Of a stretch of 64,000 nt of DNA, positions 47,058-58,264 are shown piece by piece. Source of the DNA: Phycomyces nitens. Taxonomy: Eukaryota; Mucoromycota; Mucoromycetes; Mucorales; Phycomycetaceae. Below the pieces are notes generated by a model. It had not been told where the DNA came from, did no database searches, and was given only the letters and a program-made list of their open reading frames with translations. Made by a program: the position numbers and the translations under genes. Within the stretch, counting starts at the first letter, position 1. Each line of letters begins with the position of its first letter. Location: assembly GCA_022702545.1 (NCBI GenBank), contig JAHRBC010000005.1, forward strand, positions 4,549,501 to 4,613,500, written 5' to 3'.

Positions 47058-48180
47058 TGTTGGGATATGTAATGTATATCTACGTGAAGTAACCTGCGAG
47101 ATATTGTACTAAAGGGTTTTATACTGGATTTAATGGCTTTAATCAAGTGATTATCGTGTGTAATGATATACTTTTACAAATAAGGAACTAGGATATAAAG
47201 TGAAGGATGATTATTTATACTCGTATAATAATATCCTAGGGCTACTCTTACTTTACTTTGGTAAAGATGTTCTTTATTATTCTGTATAGACAACACTTAG
47301 TTTCTCGTGTATCAAAGAAGATTACCTTTAAAAAAACCCCCAAATTCTGCACTCTGAAAGCTTACAGATCTTGTTGAATTCAAGTATACTCAGTGTGCGG
47401 ATAATTCAATGGATAAAGACAAAACTGGCCGAAAAAAAAAAGACACAAAGAGTTTGCAGCCATTTTGTACGTAGGTTTCAAACATTTAGAGAATAAAAAA
47501 AAAAGGTATACAAGACATACAATCTATACTGTGAAGCAGGGCAATATTAGGAATGGAATATTTGGTTGATTGAATATTATAAACATTGGTACTGTAAATC
47601 AAGATAAATATGTTGGTATATTGTCATACTCTTTATGACTTGAATATATTGTCAATGGTAGAAAGAGACACACCAGATCAGAGGGCGTGGATACTGGCAA
47701 ACTCAAAATGCTTTAGAGCTGGTAATTGAATTGGGAAGCAAAAGACCACTGTAGATTATATAGGTGCTGTAGAGGCTGTTTCTACAAGAAAAATTGGCGA
47801 GGTTAGGTGTCGAGTATGTAAAGGCCTTGGTTGACAGGATGCACAAAAGATGACAAGCAATAGATAATAATAATTTAACAAAAATTATGAAATTCGTACA
47901 ACTCTTTGTTTGCCTTTTATGGTAATAATATCTACCGTGTGTCCGAGACATTTTATCAAAATGATGTTCCCATTACTCAAGATAATAGATTCTTTTACAT
48001 CTGCAGCTAATTACCAAGCCTCATACTAATCCAATTCCCCCCTTTTTTCTTTTTCTGCTACTACTTTGGCTGTAATGTAGTAGATTCATATTGCGATTAC
48101 TTTAAAATATACACAGTCTGCCGAACTAATCTCCCGCCAGCAACATAAAATACCAAAGTATTTCGCGAATTAGCAATGTT
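47058..48180. other. Intergenic region, no gene seen
   Basis: AT-rich spacer that begins the repeat island. Short open frames show no recognisable domain, and no tandem repeat stands out. It probably holds the promoter of the GFA-like gene near 47060. Confidence 0.4.
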
Positions 48181-48185
48181 AAACT

Positions 48186-48534
48186 TGGGGGTACGACATT
48201 TCTGGATGGGGTACGACGTTTTTGAGCGGCCACGACGTTTTTGATTCCACCAGACATTTTAATTGTGACATGCTGTCCGGTGTCTAATAAATATATCTGG
48301 TCCCCAAGACTTTAACATTTCTTCTATAAATGACATACTTTAAAAACGATTTTAACTTGTAATGGAGGTGATATATTAAATGTAGCTTATATCCTCGGTG
48401 TATTTTGATGTCAAAAAAGTGTAAAGTGTAAAATGAAGCTCTACGGAAATGTCCAGACACCATGATATCTAGAAATACTAGACCCCATCAATAAACGTCG
48501 TGCCCGCTTAAAATGTCGTGCTCATGAGATCACT
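48186..48534. mobile_element. MITE-like fold-back element (about 350 bp)
   Basis: The left part (48186-48245) has three copies of a TACGAC/CACGAC-plus-T-run motif spaced 17-20 bases. The right part (48490-48534) carries the same motif twice in inverted orientation, and about 35 bases of the two arms pair with roughly 80 percent identity by eye. The right end reads GAGATCACTG followed by TA, which is the inverse of a Tc1-type TACAGTGATCTC end. The left counterpart of that end is not visible, so the element may be truncated there. No protein is encoded. Confidence 0.5.
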
Positions 48535-48876
48535 GTATTCCCAACCACTTTACATTGTGTCCAACTCCCTCAATTTTGGAGGACCAGCAGTGCATATCGC
48601 ATTGTATATAAAATATCTTTATCCTCGTACACTATTACAAACGAGACACATATTCAATGTCCTTTGACTCGCTTTATTCCAGATGTATACATGTACGGCA
48701 GAAAGGCAACACTATGTACAGTAGTGGGTTCAATAATTGTAAAAAATAAATAAAGTGGTATACATTCAGACCATAGAAATTACCAGCACTTTATTTTTAA
48801 AAAAAAACGACTTTTTCTATTAACTTTACACTTTTTAAGATTAAAAAGAACCGGATGCTTAGTTCTTGAACGTAAA

Positions 48877-49420
48877 CTATCTGAGCTTGACCGTGGTGAT
48901 ATTATTTGGCTCTTTATTGTCAACCATAGAAAAACTAATATTGCGTGCGTAAACATCCCTCGATTGACAATTAGTAGTACCATCAAACTCTGGAAATAAA
49001 ATGGTATAGCGAATATGAAGCCTAGCCTTGGGATACCAAGCAAACTTAGTATCACAGATGTTAAGAGTCTTTGCTTGAGTGCGAGATGGGATCCTTTTGA
49101 AAGTTTTTCTTATCATGTAAATCTGGGGACTTCAAGTGCAGTTGTCTGTAGCGAAATATTTATCAGATATTTGAGAAAGGGCTTCAGATTTCATAAACCT
49201 GTATCCAAGCCAAACCTAGCCATCAAACATAAGAAGAATCGGCTGCGTTGGGCAAGGGCTAGACTCAACTTTAGCCTCGGATACTAGAGTAGTGTAGTAC
49301 GGTCAGAGTAGCCTCTCTTTATAATTATTGGTGCTCGGAACCCATCCAAAGCTTTCAACATACTCTTTATTACCGTCGTACCTGCTTGGTATGCCATTTA
49401 AACTTTGACACTTTACTTTT
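48877..49420 (+). pseudogene. Decayed Tc1-like transposase (plus strand)
   Basis: One frame shows the N-terminal half of a Tc1 transposase: LSELDRGDIIWLFIVNHRKT, IACVNIPRLTISSTIKLW, then after an in-frame TAA at 48997-48999 RYLRKGFRFHKPVSKPNLAI and KHKKNRLRWARARLNFSLGY, and VVRSE with a stop where the first catalytic Asp would be, then PLFIIIGARNPSKAFN. Helix-turn-helix and linker parts are therefore recognisable, but at least three stops and loss of the catalytic Asp show it is dead. The 3' half is missing or unreadable. Confidence 0.65.
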
Positions 49421-49789
49421 TTTTAACCTCTCGGATTCCATCAACACCTTTGAAAGCATGTAAAAAGCACAATATTCTCAGCCCAACTAGACTTTCCTTC
49501 AGAAACTTTGAGATTTAATAAAGGAAGCATACAGACTCCTTGTCATAGAAATGGGTCAATTCAATATCTGCAAAATAAAATAAAATAACGTCTTCAACTC
49601 TCTGGTTGTATTCTACATACTTTTGTATAATAAATCATATATAAAATTACACGAGCAGAAACATACGACATTCAATAATAGTAATAATAATGTTAAAGAA
49701 ACTTGGTATTTTGTGCTAACTTTTGCCTTTTTTCATTTCGTCTATACGATTGGGAATTAATATCCAAGGCCTTTCACATGCCTCAACTA
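49421..49789. other. Spacer between transposase relics
   Basis: AT-rich, no gene or repeat recognised. It may be decayed transposon sequence that I can no longer read. Confidence 0.3.
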
Positions 49790-50640
49790 ACATTTCCTTC
49801 CACTCTTAATGGATTACAGAATCCAACACCTTAATATTTTTGAAGCTGATAAAATTCCGCCCTCCATGCGTTCAAGATAACACCACAACTTCTTAATAGA
49901 ACTTAGATCTGGATTATTTGGCAGCCACACTATTACTAGGATACCGGGACACTTTTTTTCCAAACATCAACCAGCCTCGACTCACGACAAGGAGCATTAT
50001 CTTGCTAAATAACCTCTCTGTCATAAAATCCATTGAAATTGATCACAAAAGGGACAAGTTTACTTCCAGATATACTAATGCAAGCATACTGTAGAGCGTT
50101 GATTATGATCTTTAGAAGGACCAACTCCTCCTTCCAACGAATAGGCTTACACCATTACTGAACCACGGCCAAACTGCATTATTGACATTAGTGGCTTTTT
50201 TTTTTTAATTTATTTACTGGAAAGCAACACACTCGAATGCTTCCACTCCTTGGGAAAAAGCATGAACAAAGATTCAACATTGTAATAACATGACCTAATC
50301 ATTGATTGAATTTCTAGAGTGCTGAGCAAAAGCTAATCACTTCTTTTTACATCCTTTGGATAGTTGTGGCATAAACATAATGCGATGAGACGACATTTCA
50401 ATTCTGCAAAAGACACGGCGGATGGTAGTCTTGGACATGTAATTGACAATTGTATTTCTCATGATCTCTGGTAGCTCTTTAAGTGTAGCCCCAAGGGAAT
50501 ATGTTGATTAAGTCTCAAGATAGCATATATTGAGTTCAATAAGAATCATTGTACATCTTTCTGCTTTTCGGCAAATGGGGTGCCTCGTGTATTTTTGTGC
50601 AGTTCTTTTGTTAGTTGTTTTACGTATAGCAGTTTTGGCC
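49790..50640 (-). pseudogene. Decayed Tc1/mariner transposase (minus strand)
   Basis: Reverse-strand frames contain, in order, a helix-turn-helix-like part (TIRRVFCRIEMSSHRI), MQFGRGSVMVW, QDNAPCRESRLVDVWKKSVP and LPNNPDLSSIKKLWCYLE. These match the Tc1/mariner core, where QDNAP.H and SPDLNPIE.lW hold the second and third catalytic residues. Multiple stops and frame changes break it. It faces the other relic, so the two are separate insertions. Confidence 0.6.
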
Positions 50641-51202
50641 GAAACGGCAGAGTATGAGATGACATGAAGAGCATGTCTGTTGACCAGACCTTTCTAGTAA
50701 TCTAAAAATTGCTTATGTTGATAAAGACATTTTTGCTATTGTGATGGAAAAGTGTGAATAGGATCAGAAAAAAGATGTAGAAAGAGAATAATAAGAATAT
50801 ACTATTAATATGCTATCTAAACGAGTTTGAATGTGTGTTAATACTGACACATGGTGGGGGTGCTATGTAGTATAATTGTCAAACTCAGTGACTTGAAAAT
50901 GAATACGGGCAGAAGGACAATTTTAATGAAGAACAGATTAAAAGACTATTCAACTACTTTGGGGCATTTCTACAGATAACTCCTTACTTCAAAGTTCACT
51001 GCGATGAGCGATACAAAAACATCGGTGAATAAAATATACCATTTCATAGGCAACCCTCCACCTCCCGCCTTTCCAACCATACAGATCAACTGCCAACGAC
51101 AGAACATGCCCGTGAAAACTGGCACTGGATCTAGGACCAAAAAAACAAAACGGTTTAATAGCATCACATTCATACTTAGCTGCAACCCTCCACCAACCCC
51201 GT
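50641..51202. other. Spacer, no gene recognised
   Basis: AT-rich with two proline-coding CCTCCACC stretches at about 51055 and 51187. Open frames on both strands at 50970-51305 have no recognisable domain. Confidence 0.3.
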
Positions 51203-51549
51203 TGTTGTGTTTTAGGGTATTAAAACAATAAAAATAGTAATGGAGATATAGACAGTAAGTGAGTACTTTGAGACTGTATATAAGCTTGTCTTTATTAAGA
51301 TACAAAATGTGCCACTCTTTATATACTCTTTCAATGTGCTGTTACACAAGATCTTCAACTTCCTGATACGTGGGGTCTTTCACCACATTAAGATATTAGA
51401 TGGAGTAAGCTTCTGAGCTCAACATCCATGTTACTATTATTATAATGCATTGCTATAATTCCTTTATAGTACCTTATTAGCTCTCAGCTAATCTGTACTT
51501 ATAGCTTATGTATATGTAAAATATACATTGATAAGGCTGGATCACCACA
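51203..51549 (+). repeat. LTR-like direct repeat, copy 1
   Basis: A 347-bp sequence that starts TGTTGTG and ends CACCACA, the TG..CA ends of long terminal repeats. It is nearly identical (roughly 94 percent by eye) to 56143-56492 in the same orientation, and similarity stops within a base or so of these ends. A TATATAAG box lies about 77 bases in. Flanking bases give no target duplication. Confidence 0.6.
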
Positions 51550-52129
51550 ATACATATTAATAATCTACATGAATTTTACAGCTTCTCCAGTGCTTAAAAT
51601 TACATGGATTTAAATAAAATTCCCTCAGATTACAAGAAAATAATTATGTTATGAATCGTATATAAAATGTACAGCCTCAAACTTATCAAAATATAATGAT
51701 GACTGTTAGTATATTTTATAAATTTATTCAAATAAACTTTTTATAAAAGTAACATTTCATTTTAAAATACCTCGACTCTTTGTAATAATACAACAAAGTC
51801 AGTATTCAGAGCATCCCAGTCGGCAAACCAAAGTTAAATAGAATGTCCTAACAATCAATTCATAATAAAAAGCCTATTTATCCTATCACACTAGTTATAA
51901 AACCAGTTACAGCCAAACAAAGTTACATGAGTAAAGATAATTAAAGATTACAGAATACAGGCAATTTAAAAGGTCAAGTAGTTATCGCATGTCGCAAAAT
52001 ATGAGGAATACATGAAAGTAATAATAGAGTAATCAGAAAAACATATCCTAATTTCAAGAAACTATGGGTTTCAATGATACATCAATGTACACATGTAAAT
52101 AAGCAATAGATCATGACAAGTCCACAGGT
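51550..52129. other. Spacer between LTR-like repeat and satellite
   Basis: AT-rich, no gene seen. There is no clear tRNA primer-binding site just after the LTR-like repeat. Confidence 0.3.
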
Positions 52130-55005
52130 ATACGGTCGCCCACCCTATCCCACCGGCAACGGAAACCAGCACAACCGAATCACATCCATGCTCTTGAGTC
52201 CACCAGGATTCCAGGCAGTTGGTGTGATAAAGAGAGGCGGATATCGGGACCAACAGAGCGCATCATGACCAGCCTTGACCGCCGTGAATGGGAGCTCAGA
52301 AACTCTTGACGTTTAAGAGCAGGCCATTCGGAATATGTTCACCTCGACCGAGTAGCCCAGCAGACCATGGAGTGATTCACCGGCCAAAAAACTGACCGGT
52401 CGCCCACCCTATCCCACTGGCAACGGAAACCAGCACAACCGAATCACATCCATGTTCTTGAGTCCACCAGGATTCCAGACAGTTGGTTTGATAAAGAGAG
52501 GCGGATATCGGGATCAACAGACGCATCATGACCAGCCTTGACCGCCGTGAATGGGAGCTCAGAAACTCTTGACGTTTTAGAGCAGGCCATTGGAATAAGG
52601 TCACCTCGATCGAGTAGCCCAGCAGACCATGGAGTGATTCACCAGCCGAAAAACGACCGGTCACCCACCCTATCCCACTGGCAACGGAAACCAGCACAAC
52701 CGAATCACATCCATGTTCTTGAGTCCACCGGAATTCCAGACAGTTGGTGTGATAAAGAGAGGCGGATATCGGAACCAACAGAGCGCATCATGACCAGCCT
52801 TGACCGCCGCAAATGGGAGCTCAGAAACTCTTGACGTCTAAGAGCAGGCCATTGGAATATGTTCACCTCAATCGAGCAGCCCAGCAGACCATGGAGTGAT
52901 TCACCGGCCGAAAAACGACCGGTCGCCCACCCTATCCCACTGGCAACGGAACCAGCACAACCGAATCACATCCATGTTCTTGAGTCCACCAGAATTCCAG
53001 ACAGTTGGTATGATAAAGAGAGGCGGATATCGGGACCAACAGAGCGCATCATGACCAGCCTTGACCGCCGCAAATGGGAGCTCAGAAACTCTTGACGTCT
53101 AAGAGCAGGCCATTGGAATATGTTCACCTCAATCGAGTAGCCCAGCAGACCATGGAGTGATTCACCGGCCGAAAAAACGACCGGTCGCCCACCCTATCCC
53201 ACTGGCAACGGAAACCAGCACAACCGAATCACATCCATGTTCTTGAGTCCACCAGAATTCCAGACAGTTGGTATGATAAAGAGAGGCGGATATCGGGACC
53301 AACAGAGCGCATCATGACCAGCCTTGACCGCCGCAAATGGGAGCTCAGAAACTCTTGACGTTTAAGAGCAGGCCATTGGAATATGTTCACCTCAATCGAG
53401 TAGCCCAGCAGACCATGGAGTGATTCACCGGCCGAAAAACGACCGGTCGCCCACCCTATCCCACTGGCAACGGAAACCAGCACAACCGAATCACATCCAT
53501 GTTCTTGAGTCCACCGGAATTCCAGACAGTTGGTGTGATAAAGAGAGGCGGATATCGGGACCAACAGAGCGCATCATGACCAGCCTTGACCGCCGTGAAT
53601 GGGAGCTCAGAAACTCTTGACGTTTAAGAGCAGGCCATCGGAATAAGGTCACCTCGATCGAGTAGCCCAGCAGACCATGGAGTGATTCACCAGCCGAAAA
53701 ACGACCGGTCACCCACCCTATCCCACTGGCAACGGAAACCAGCACAACCGAATCACATCCATGTTCTTGAGTCCACCGGAATTCCAGACAGTTGGTGTGA
53801 TAAAGAGAGGCGGATATCGGAACCAACAGAGCGCATCATGACCAGCCTTGACCGCCGCAAATGGGAGCTCAGAAACTCTTGACGTCTAAGAGCAGGCCAT
53901 TGGAATATGTTCACCTCAATCGAGTAGCCCAGCAGACCATGGAGTGATTCACCGGCCGAAAAACGACCGGTCGCCCACCCTATCCCACTGGCAACGGAAC
54001 CAGCACAACCGAATCACATCCATGTTCTTGAGTCCACCAGAATTCCAGACAGTTGGTATGATAAAGAGAGGCGGATATCGGGACCAACAGAGCGCATCAT
54101 GACCAGCCTTGACCGCCGCAAATGGGAGCTCAGAAACTCTTGACGTCTAAGAGCAGGCCATTGGAATATGTTCACCTCAATCGAGTAGCCCAGCAGACCA
54201 TGGAGTGATTCACCGGCCGAAAAAACGACCGGTCGCCCACCCTATCCCACTGGCAACGGAAACCAGCACAACCGAATCACATCCATGTTCTTGAGTCCAC
54301 CAGAATTCCAGACAGTTGGTATGATAAAGAGAGGCGGATATCGGGACCAACAGAGCGCATCATGACCAGCCTTGACCGCCGCAAATGGGAGCTCAGAAAC
54401 TCTTGACGTTTAAGAGCAGGCCATTGGAATATGTTCACCTCAATCGAGTAGCCCAGCAGACCATGGAGTGATTCACCGGCCGAAAAACGACCGGTCGCCC
54501 ACCCTATCCCACTGGCAACGGAAACCAGCACAACCGAATCACATCCATGTTCTTGAGTCCACCGGAATTCCAGACAGTTGGTGTGATAAAGAGAGGCGGA
54601 TATCGGGACCAACAGAGCGCATCATGACCAGCCTTGACCGCCGTGAATGGGAGCTCAGAAACTCTTGACGTTTAAGAGCAGGCCATCGGAATAAGGTCAC
54701 CTCGATCGAGTAGCCCAGCAGACCATGGAGTGATTTACCGGCCGAAAAACGACCGGTCGCCCACCCTATCCCACTGGCAACGGAAACCAGCACAACCGAA
54801 TCACATCCATGTTCTTGAGTCCACCGGAATTCCAGACAGTTGGTGTGATAAAGAGAGGCGGATATCGGGACCAACAGAGCGCATCATGACCAGCCTTGAC
54901 CGCCGTAAATGGGAGCTCAGAAACTCTTGACGTCTAGGAGCAGGCCATCGGAATAAGGTCACCTCGACCAAGTAGCCCAGAAGACCAAGACAATGGAGTG
55001 ATTTA
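52130..55005. repeat. 262-bp satellite array with higher-order structure (about 11 copies)
   Basis: The marker CATCATGACCAGCCTTGACC recurs at 52261, about 52524, 52786, 53047, 53310, 53572, 53834, 54095, 54358, 54620 and 54882, spacing 261-263 bases. Base variants and the one-base length differences repeat every four monomers (1048 bp), so 52620-53667 and 53667-54715 are near-identical higher-order blocks. Each monomer has a palindromic CGACCGGTCG-like core next to GCCCACCCTATCCCAC. GC content is clearly above the surroundings. Long open frames occur on both strands, but 262 is not a multiple of three and the frames are by-products of repetition. The first and last copies are degenerate. Confidence 0.95.
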
Positions 55006-56142
55006 TTGTTCAAAACAGAAGGTTGGCTGCCATTTTCTATTGGCCATTGTGTGGTCGGCATACTGGAATCAGCAATCATATATCAGGAGTAATGGACCAG
55101 GCGATAATATGAACTGCTGGTAACGGAAACAATACATTCTTGATTGGCTTTTAGCAAGAGATCATGAAAGGTAGTAGCCATGGATAAAGTAGCATACTGG
55201 GAATTAGCCAGGAGGGTGAAATGAGGGTCATTTCCATGTTTGACAGAGATGGCCATTAGACATCACGCATTTGCTAGCGCTTTTTGACAAGTCATTTGAA
55301 CGGCCACCAGCAACATGAAGAGCAGACAGGTTTTGGTTTGAATTTTTTTTGACACCATCATGTGTTCACTACATCTGAATGACACGTTAGTTTGATGGTT
55401 CAAAAACATCATAAAACACACCCATCCATCATTAAAAGTCCGTCCATCATAAAGGCGGAGCCATAGTTGACGAAACTAGGAGTGGATGAAGTGAAAATTT
55501 GCTTACCTTGACATGCCCTTGAGAAAGTGAGATGGTAACGGAAAGAGAAGTAAGGAAACAAAAACAACAATACGCGCCCAAAGCCCCTGTCTTTATAGAC
55601 AAATATTTTGTGGGTGTGAGGTCACCGCGCTTTTTAGTGATGATGTGAGCCAGTGTGGGAATATATTTTTGACATGGAGCAAATTAGTAGTTTAACAGTA
55701 AAATCAATAGCTTTTAAAAAGAAACAGGTAAAGAGGTAAAGAGGTAAACATCAAGTTAAAGGTTGGCCTTTATCTGTGTACTGTTAACTTTAAAGACAGT
55801 GTACTTCTTTGAACGGCGATTGTTTCTCTTTTAATTTTAGGCAATCTTGGTAGGTCCGTGCATTTGTTCAAGGATGATTGATTTTGTACAAGCAGGTACA
55901 AATAATCTTTGCGGACATCAGAAATACATTTGCCCTTTCGAAATACTCAAATATCTCATTCTTTTTTCATATCATATAGAGTTGTGTATCCTATTTGTCC
56001 TAAACACTTGTTTTGCAAATATCAAAGATAGAGTGTACTCTGCCACATATTTTTATTTGGTGTAAGAGCAAATGGAGTTTTGATACGAAATAACAATAAA
56101 TTTGTTTTTATTTATTCATTATTCTGTACTCTTAAAGGACAA
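55006..56142. other. Spacer between satellite and LTR-like copy 2
   Basis: No gene recognised. An AGAGGTAAAG unit is repeated near 55728-55750. A 40-base stretch at 55789-55828 recurs at 56570-56610 beyond the second LTR-like copy. Confidence 0.4.
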
Positions 56143-56492
56143 TGTTGTGTTTTAGGGTATTAAACCAATACAAAATAGTAATGGAGATATAGACAGTAAG
56201 TGAGTACTTTGAGACTGCATATAAGCTTGTCTTTATTAAAATACAAAATGTGCCATTCTTTACATACTCTTTCAATGCGCTGTTGCACAAGATTTTGGAC
56301 TTCCTGATACGTGGGGTCTTTCACCGCATTACGATATTAGATGGAGTAAGCTTCTGAGCTCAACATCCATGTTACTATTATTCTAATGCATTGATATAAT
56401 TCCTTTATCGTACCTTATTAGCTCTCGGCTAATCTGTACTTATAGCTTATATATATATGTAAAATATACATTAATAAGGCTGGATCACCACA
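56143..56492 (+). repeat. LTR-like direct repeat, copy 2
   Basis: This 350-bp copy matches 51203-51549 with the same TGTTGTG and CACCACA ends. The flanks (GACAA before, AGAAG after) give no target duplication, and no polypurine tract of normal length precedes it. It may be a solo LTR or the 3' LTR of a non-autonomous element of 5.3 kb. Confidence 0.6.
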
Positions 56493-57316
56493 AGAAGTAA
56501 ACAACTTTTAAATCGTATAGTATCAGTTTGAAAGAAGGTGTGGTGTTCATCGGTGTGGGAATATCTTTAAAGACAGTGGTACTTCTTTGAACGGCGATTA
56601 GTTTCTGTACGTTAGTCTGAAATGCCCCCTGCGCTTTTTATTCAGGAATGAAATGCTTTCAAAATTACATGAAGACATACAATATTTACGTCAGGGTTAC
56701 TGCTATACTATATATATATATATATATTCCAGTAAAAGTTATATACAAGCTTTAGAGATTTCATGTCAAATGGTCTGGGCATGTCAATTCAATGCATCTC
56801 GTCATTGCCATGATGTGCTAATCAAATGTCGAAATTATAGTCAAAGAACCTTTGCCCTTTTTGTAGGATCTTTGCCATGATAACCTTTACGAACATTGTA
56901 ATATTAGATTTGTTATTGAACAATACGTACAGTGGATGACTATAGAATGGTCTAGATAAGTATTTATAACTGATGTTCATTGTTAATTGAAAGTACAGGT
57001 GGTATATGATGTTTGATATATATCTGCTGCTTTTGTATTATTACAGTGAGATGTATGTGAGGTATATGGTTTGCCAGTATCTTGTAAGGGAAATAAGAAT
57101 ACTGCGAGAGTGTTATTTATTGAAGAAAGAATATTAGGATTGCTTATATACTATTATTCAAATTCCCTTGTAATTAAAGTCCCCGTCGTGTAATGGTTGG
57201 TTATCACTGTAACAGTGTGAAGTGTACGTGTACCTGGTGTGTAACTGTTCCTGAGATGTTAACTTGCCAGGTTCATTAGCAAGTAGTAACCGGAGATCGG
57301 TTGTGGAGTCTGTATT
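56493..57316. other. Spacer, no gene recognised
   Basis: AT-rich, with a (TA)n run at 56710-56728. A tRNA-Val-like 5' segment around 57178-57215 lacks a proper B box and is not called. Confidence 0.3.
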
Positions 57317-58264
57317 TCACTCAACTGTGGTGTGTATACCACAATATGAAGCCTGTTGTTCATTCGAAACCCAGGAAAAAGCAATAGGAAAAAAAAGGGT
57401 CTCCCCTCCAAGACTATGGATTCCTTCCGCACAAATGAGCGGCATCCCGAGATTGTTGGTGGAGTAAGTTGCGTCTACAACCATTACCTCAGAGAAACGA
57501 CGGACTCTCTCCAGCATCTTTGGATGGGCAAACATAATCCTCTCGAGGGACCCGTTCTTGCTCACATCATAGCGAACTTGATATCCCTTTGCTTCCATAG
57601 CCTTCACAAGTTTTGTTCCAGCATTCTCAACAACTGGGGCAGAAACTCGAGCAAATCCAGCCTTCATGTTGGCAATATCATTTATGTACAACTTATGGCC
57701 AGAGGTGGTGTCATCGTTGATTGCTTTTTGGATCTCACAAGAAGTTGTCTTTGCTCCAATAAGTTTCAGAATATCTCTAAAATTGTCTACAGTCACCTTT
57801 GACAATCTGCCTTTCAGTGTCGATTCTAAACGCTCCTCATCAAGAGGATGATTGTGATATGCCTCAGTATCATGAGTGGCTTTCAAAGGAAGATACCCTT
57901 TGATGCCCTTCTTTTAGGAAACCTTCAAGAGATAAGGGCAGCCAGTTATTCCACTCGATGGAATCCTTATTCTGTCTTCGTCTTTGATTTTGCGGGTGTT
58001 CTTATACTGTCCACCCTTGGAACACTTCAAGTAAACTCGAGTTGGTTTACGGTTTTTGATTGTCAGGCTAAAATTATTGGCAAGGGCATACTCTTGCATC
58101 TTTCCAATTGCCATGGTTATGTCCTGGTATCCATTAGCAGGTGGGGTTGGGAGGACTTGCTGAACAGGATAGTATTCCTTTCCATCGATAAAAATAGTTT
58201 CTTTATTGGTAGGGTTCATAATAAAGTGAGTTCTATAAAGTATTTGCAATTTCAAGTTGGTCAT
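57317..58264 (-). pseudogene. Broken MULE transposase (FAR1-type domain plus partial DDE core)
   Basis: The minus strand encodes a Mutator-like (MULE) transposase. The N-terminal part holds a FAR1/WRKY-GCM-type zinc domain: LTIKNRKPTRVYLKCSKGGQ, GCPYLL and, after the break, HNHPL. An in-frame TAA at 57916-57914 separates GCPYLLKVS from KKGIKGYLPLKATHD without a frameshift. The DDE start VMVVDATYSTNNLGMPLICA follows, then LFFPIAFSWVSNEQQASY. Similarity ends near 57350, before the second catalytic residue. The copy is inactive. The stop is the only break in about 280 codons, so the loss looks recent. Confidence 0.8.

Noticed and set aside
47703..47951. Minus-strand 82-codon frame
   Set aside because: No similarity that I recognise, and the flanks look like non-coding spacer.
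50970..51305. Minus-strand frame of 111 codons overlapping LTR-like copy 1
   Set aside because: No recognisable motif; it runs into the repeat and has no supporting context.
52130..55005. CRISPR-like regular repeats
   Set aside because: Monomers are 262 bp, contiguous without unique spacers, in a eukaryotic genome; this is satellite DNA.
52071..55079. Many open frames of 60-133 codons on both strands of the satellite
   Set aside because: They repeat with the 262-bp monomer, shift frame from copy to copy, and show no start context or domain; they are by-products of the repeats.
55847..56065. 72-codon plus-strand frame near LTR-like copy 2
   Set aside because: No domain or homologous pattern, AT-rich hydrophobic composition, in the middle of the repeat island.
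57178..57250. tRNA-Val-like start (GTCCCCGTCGTGTAATGG)
   Set aside because: No acceptor-stem partner or GGTTCGA-type B box follows at the right distance; at most a decayed tRNA-derived repeat.
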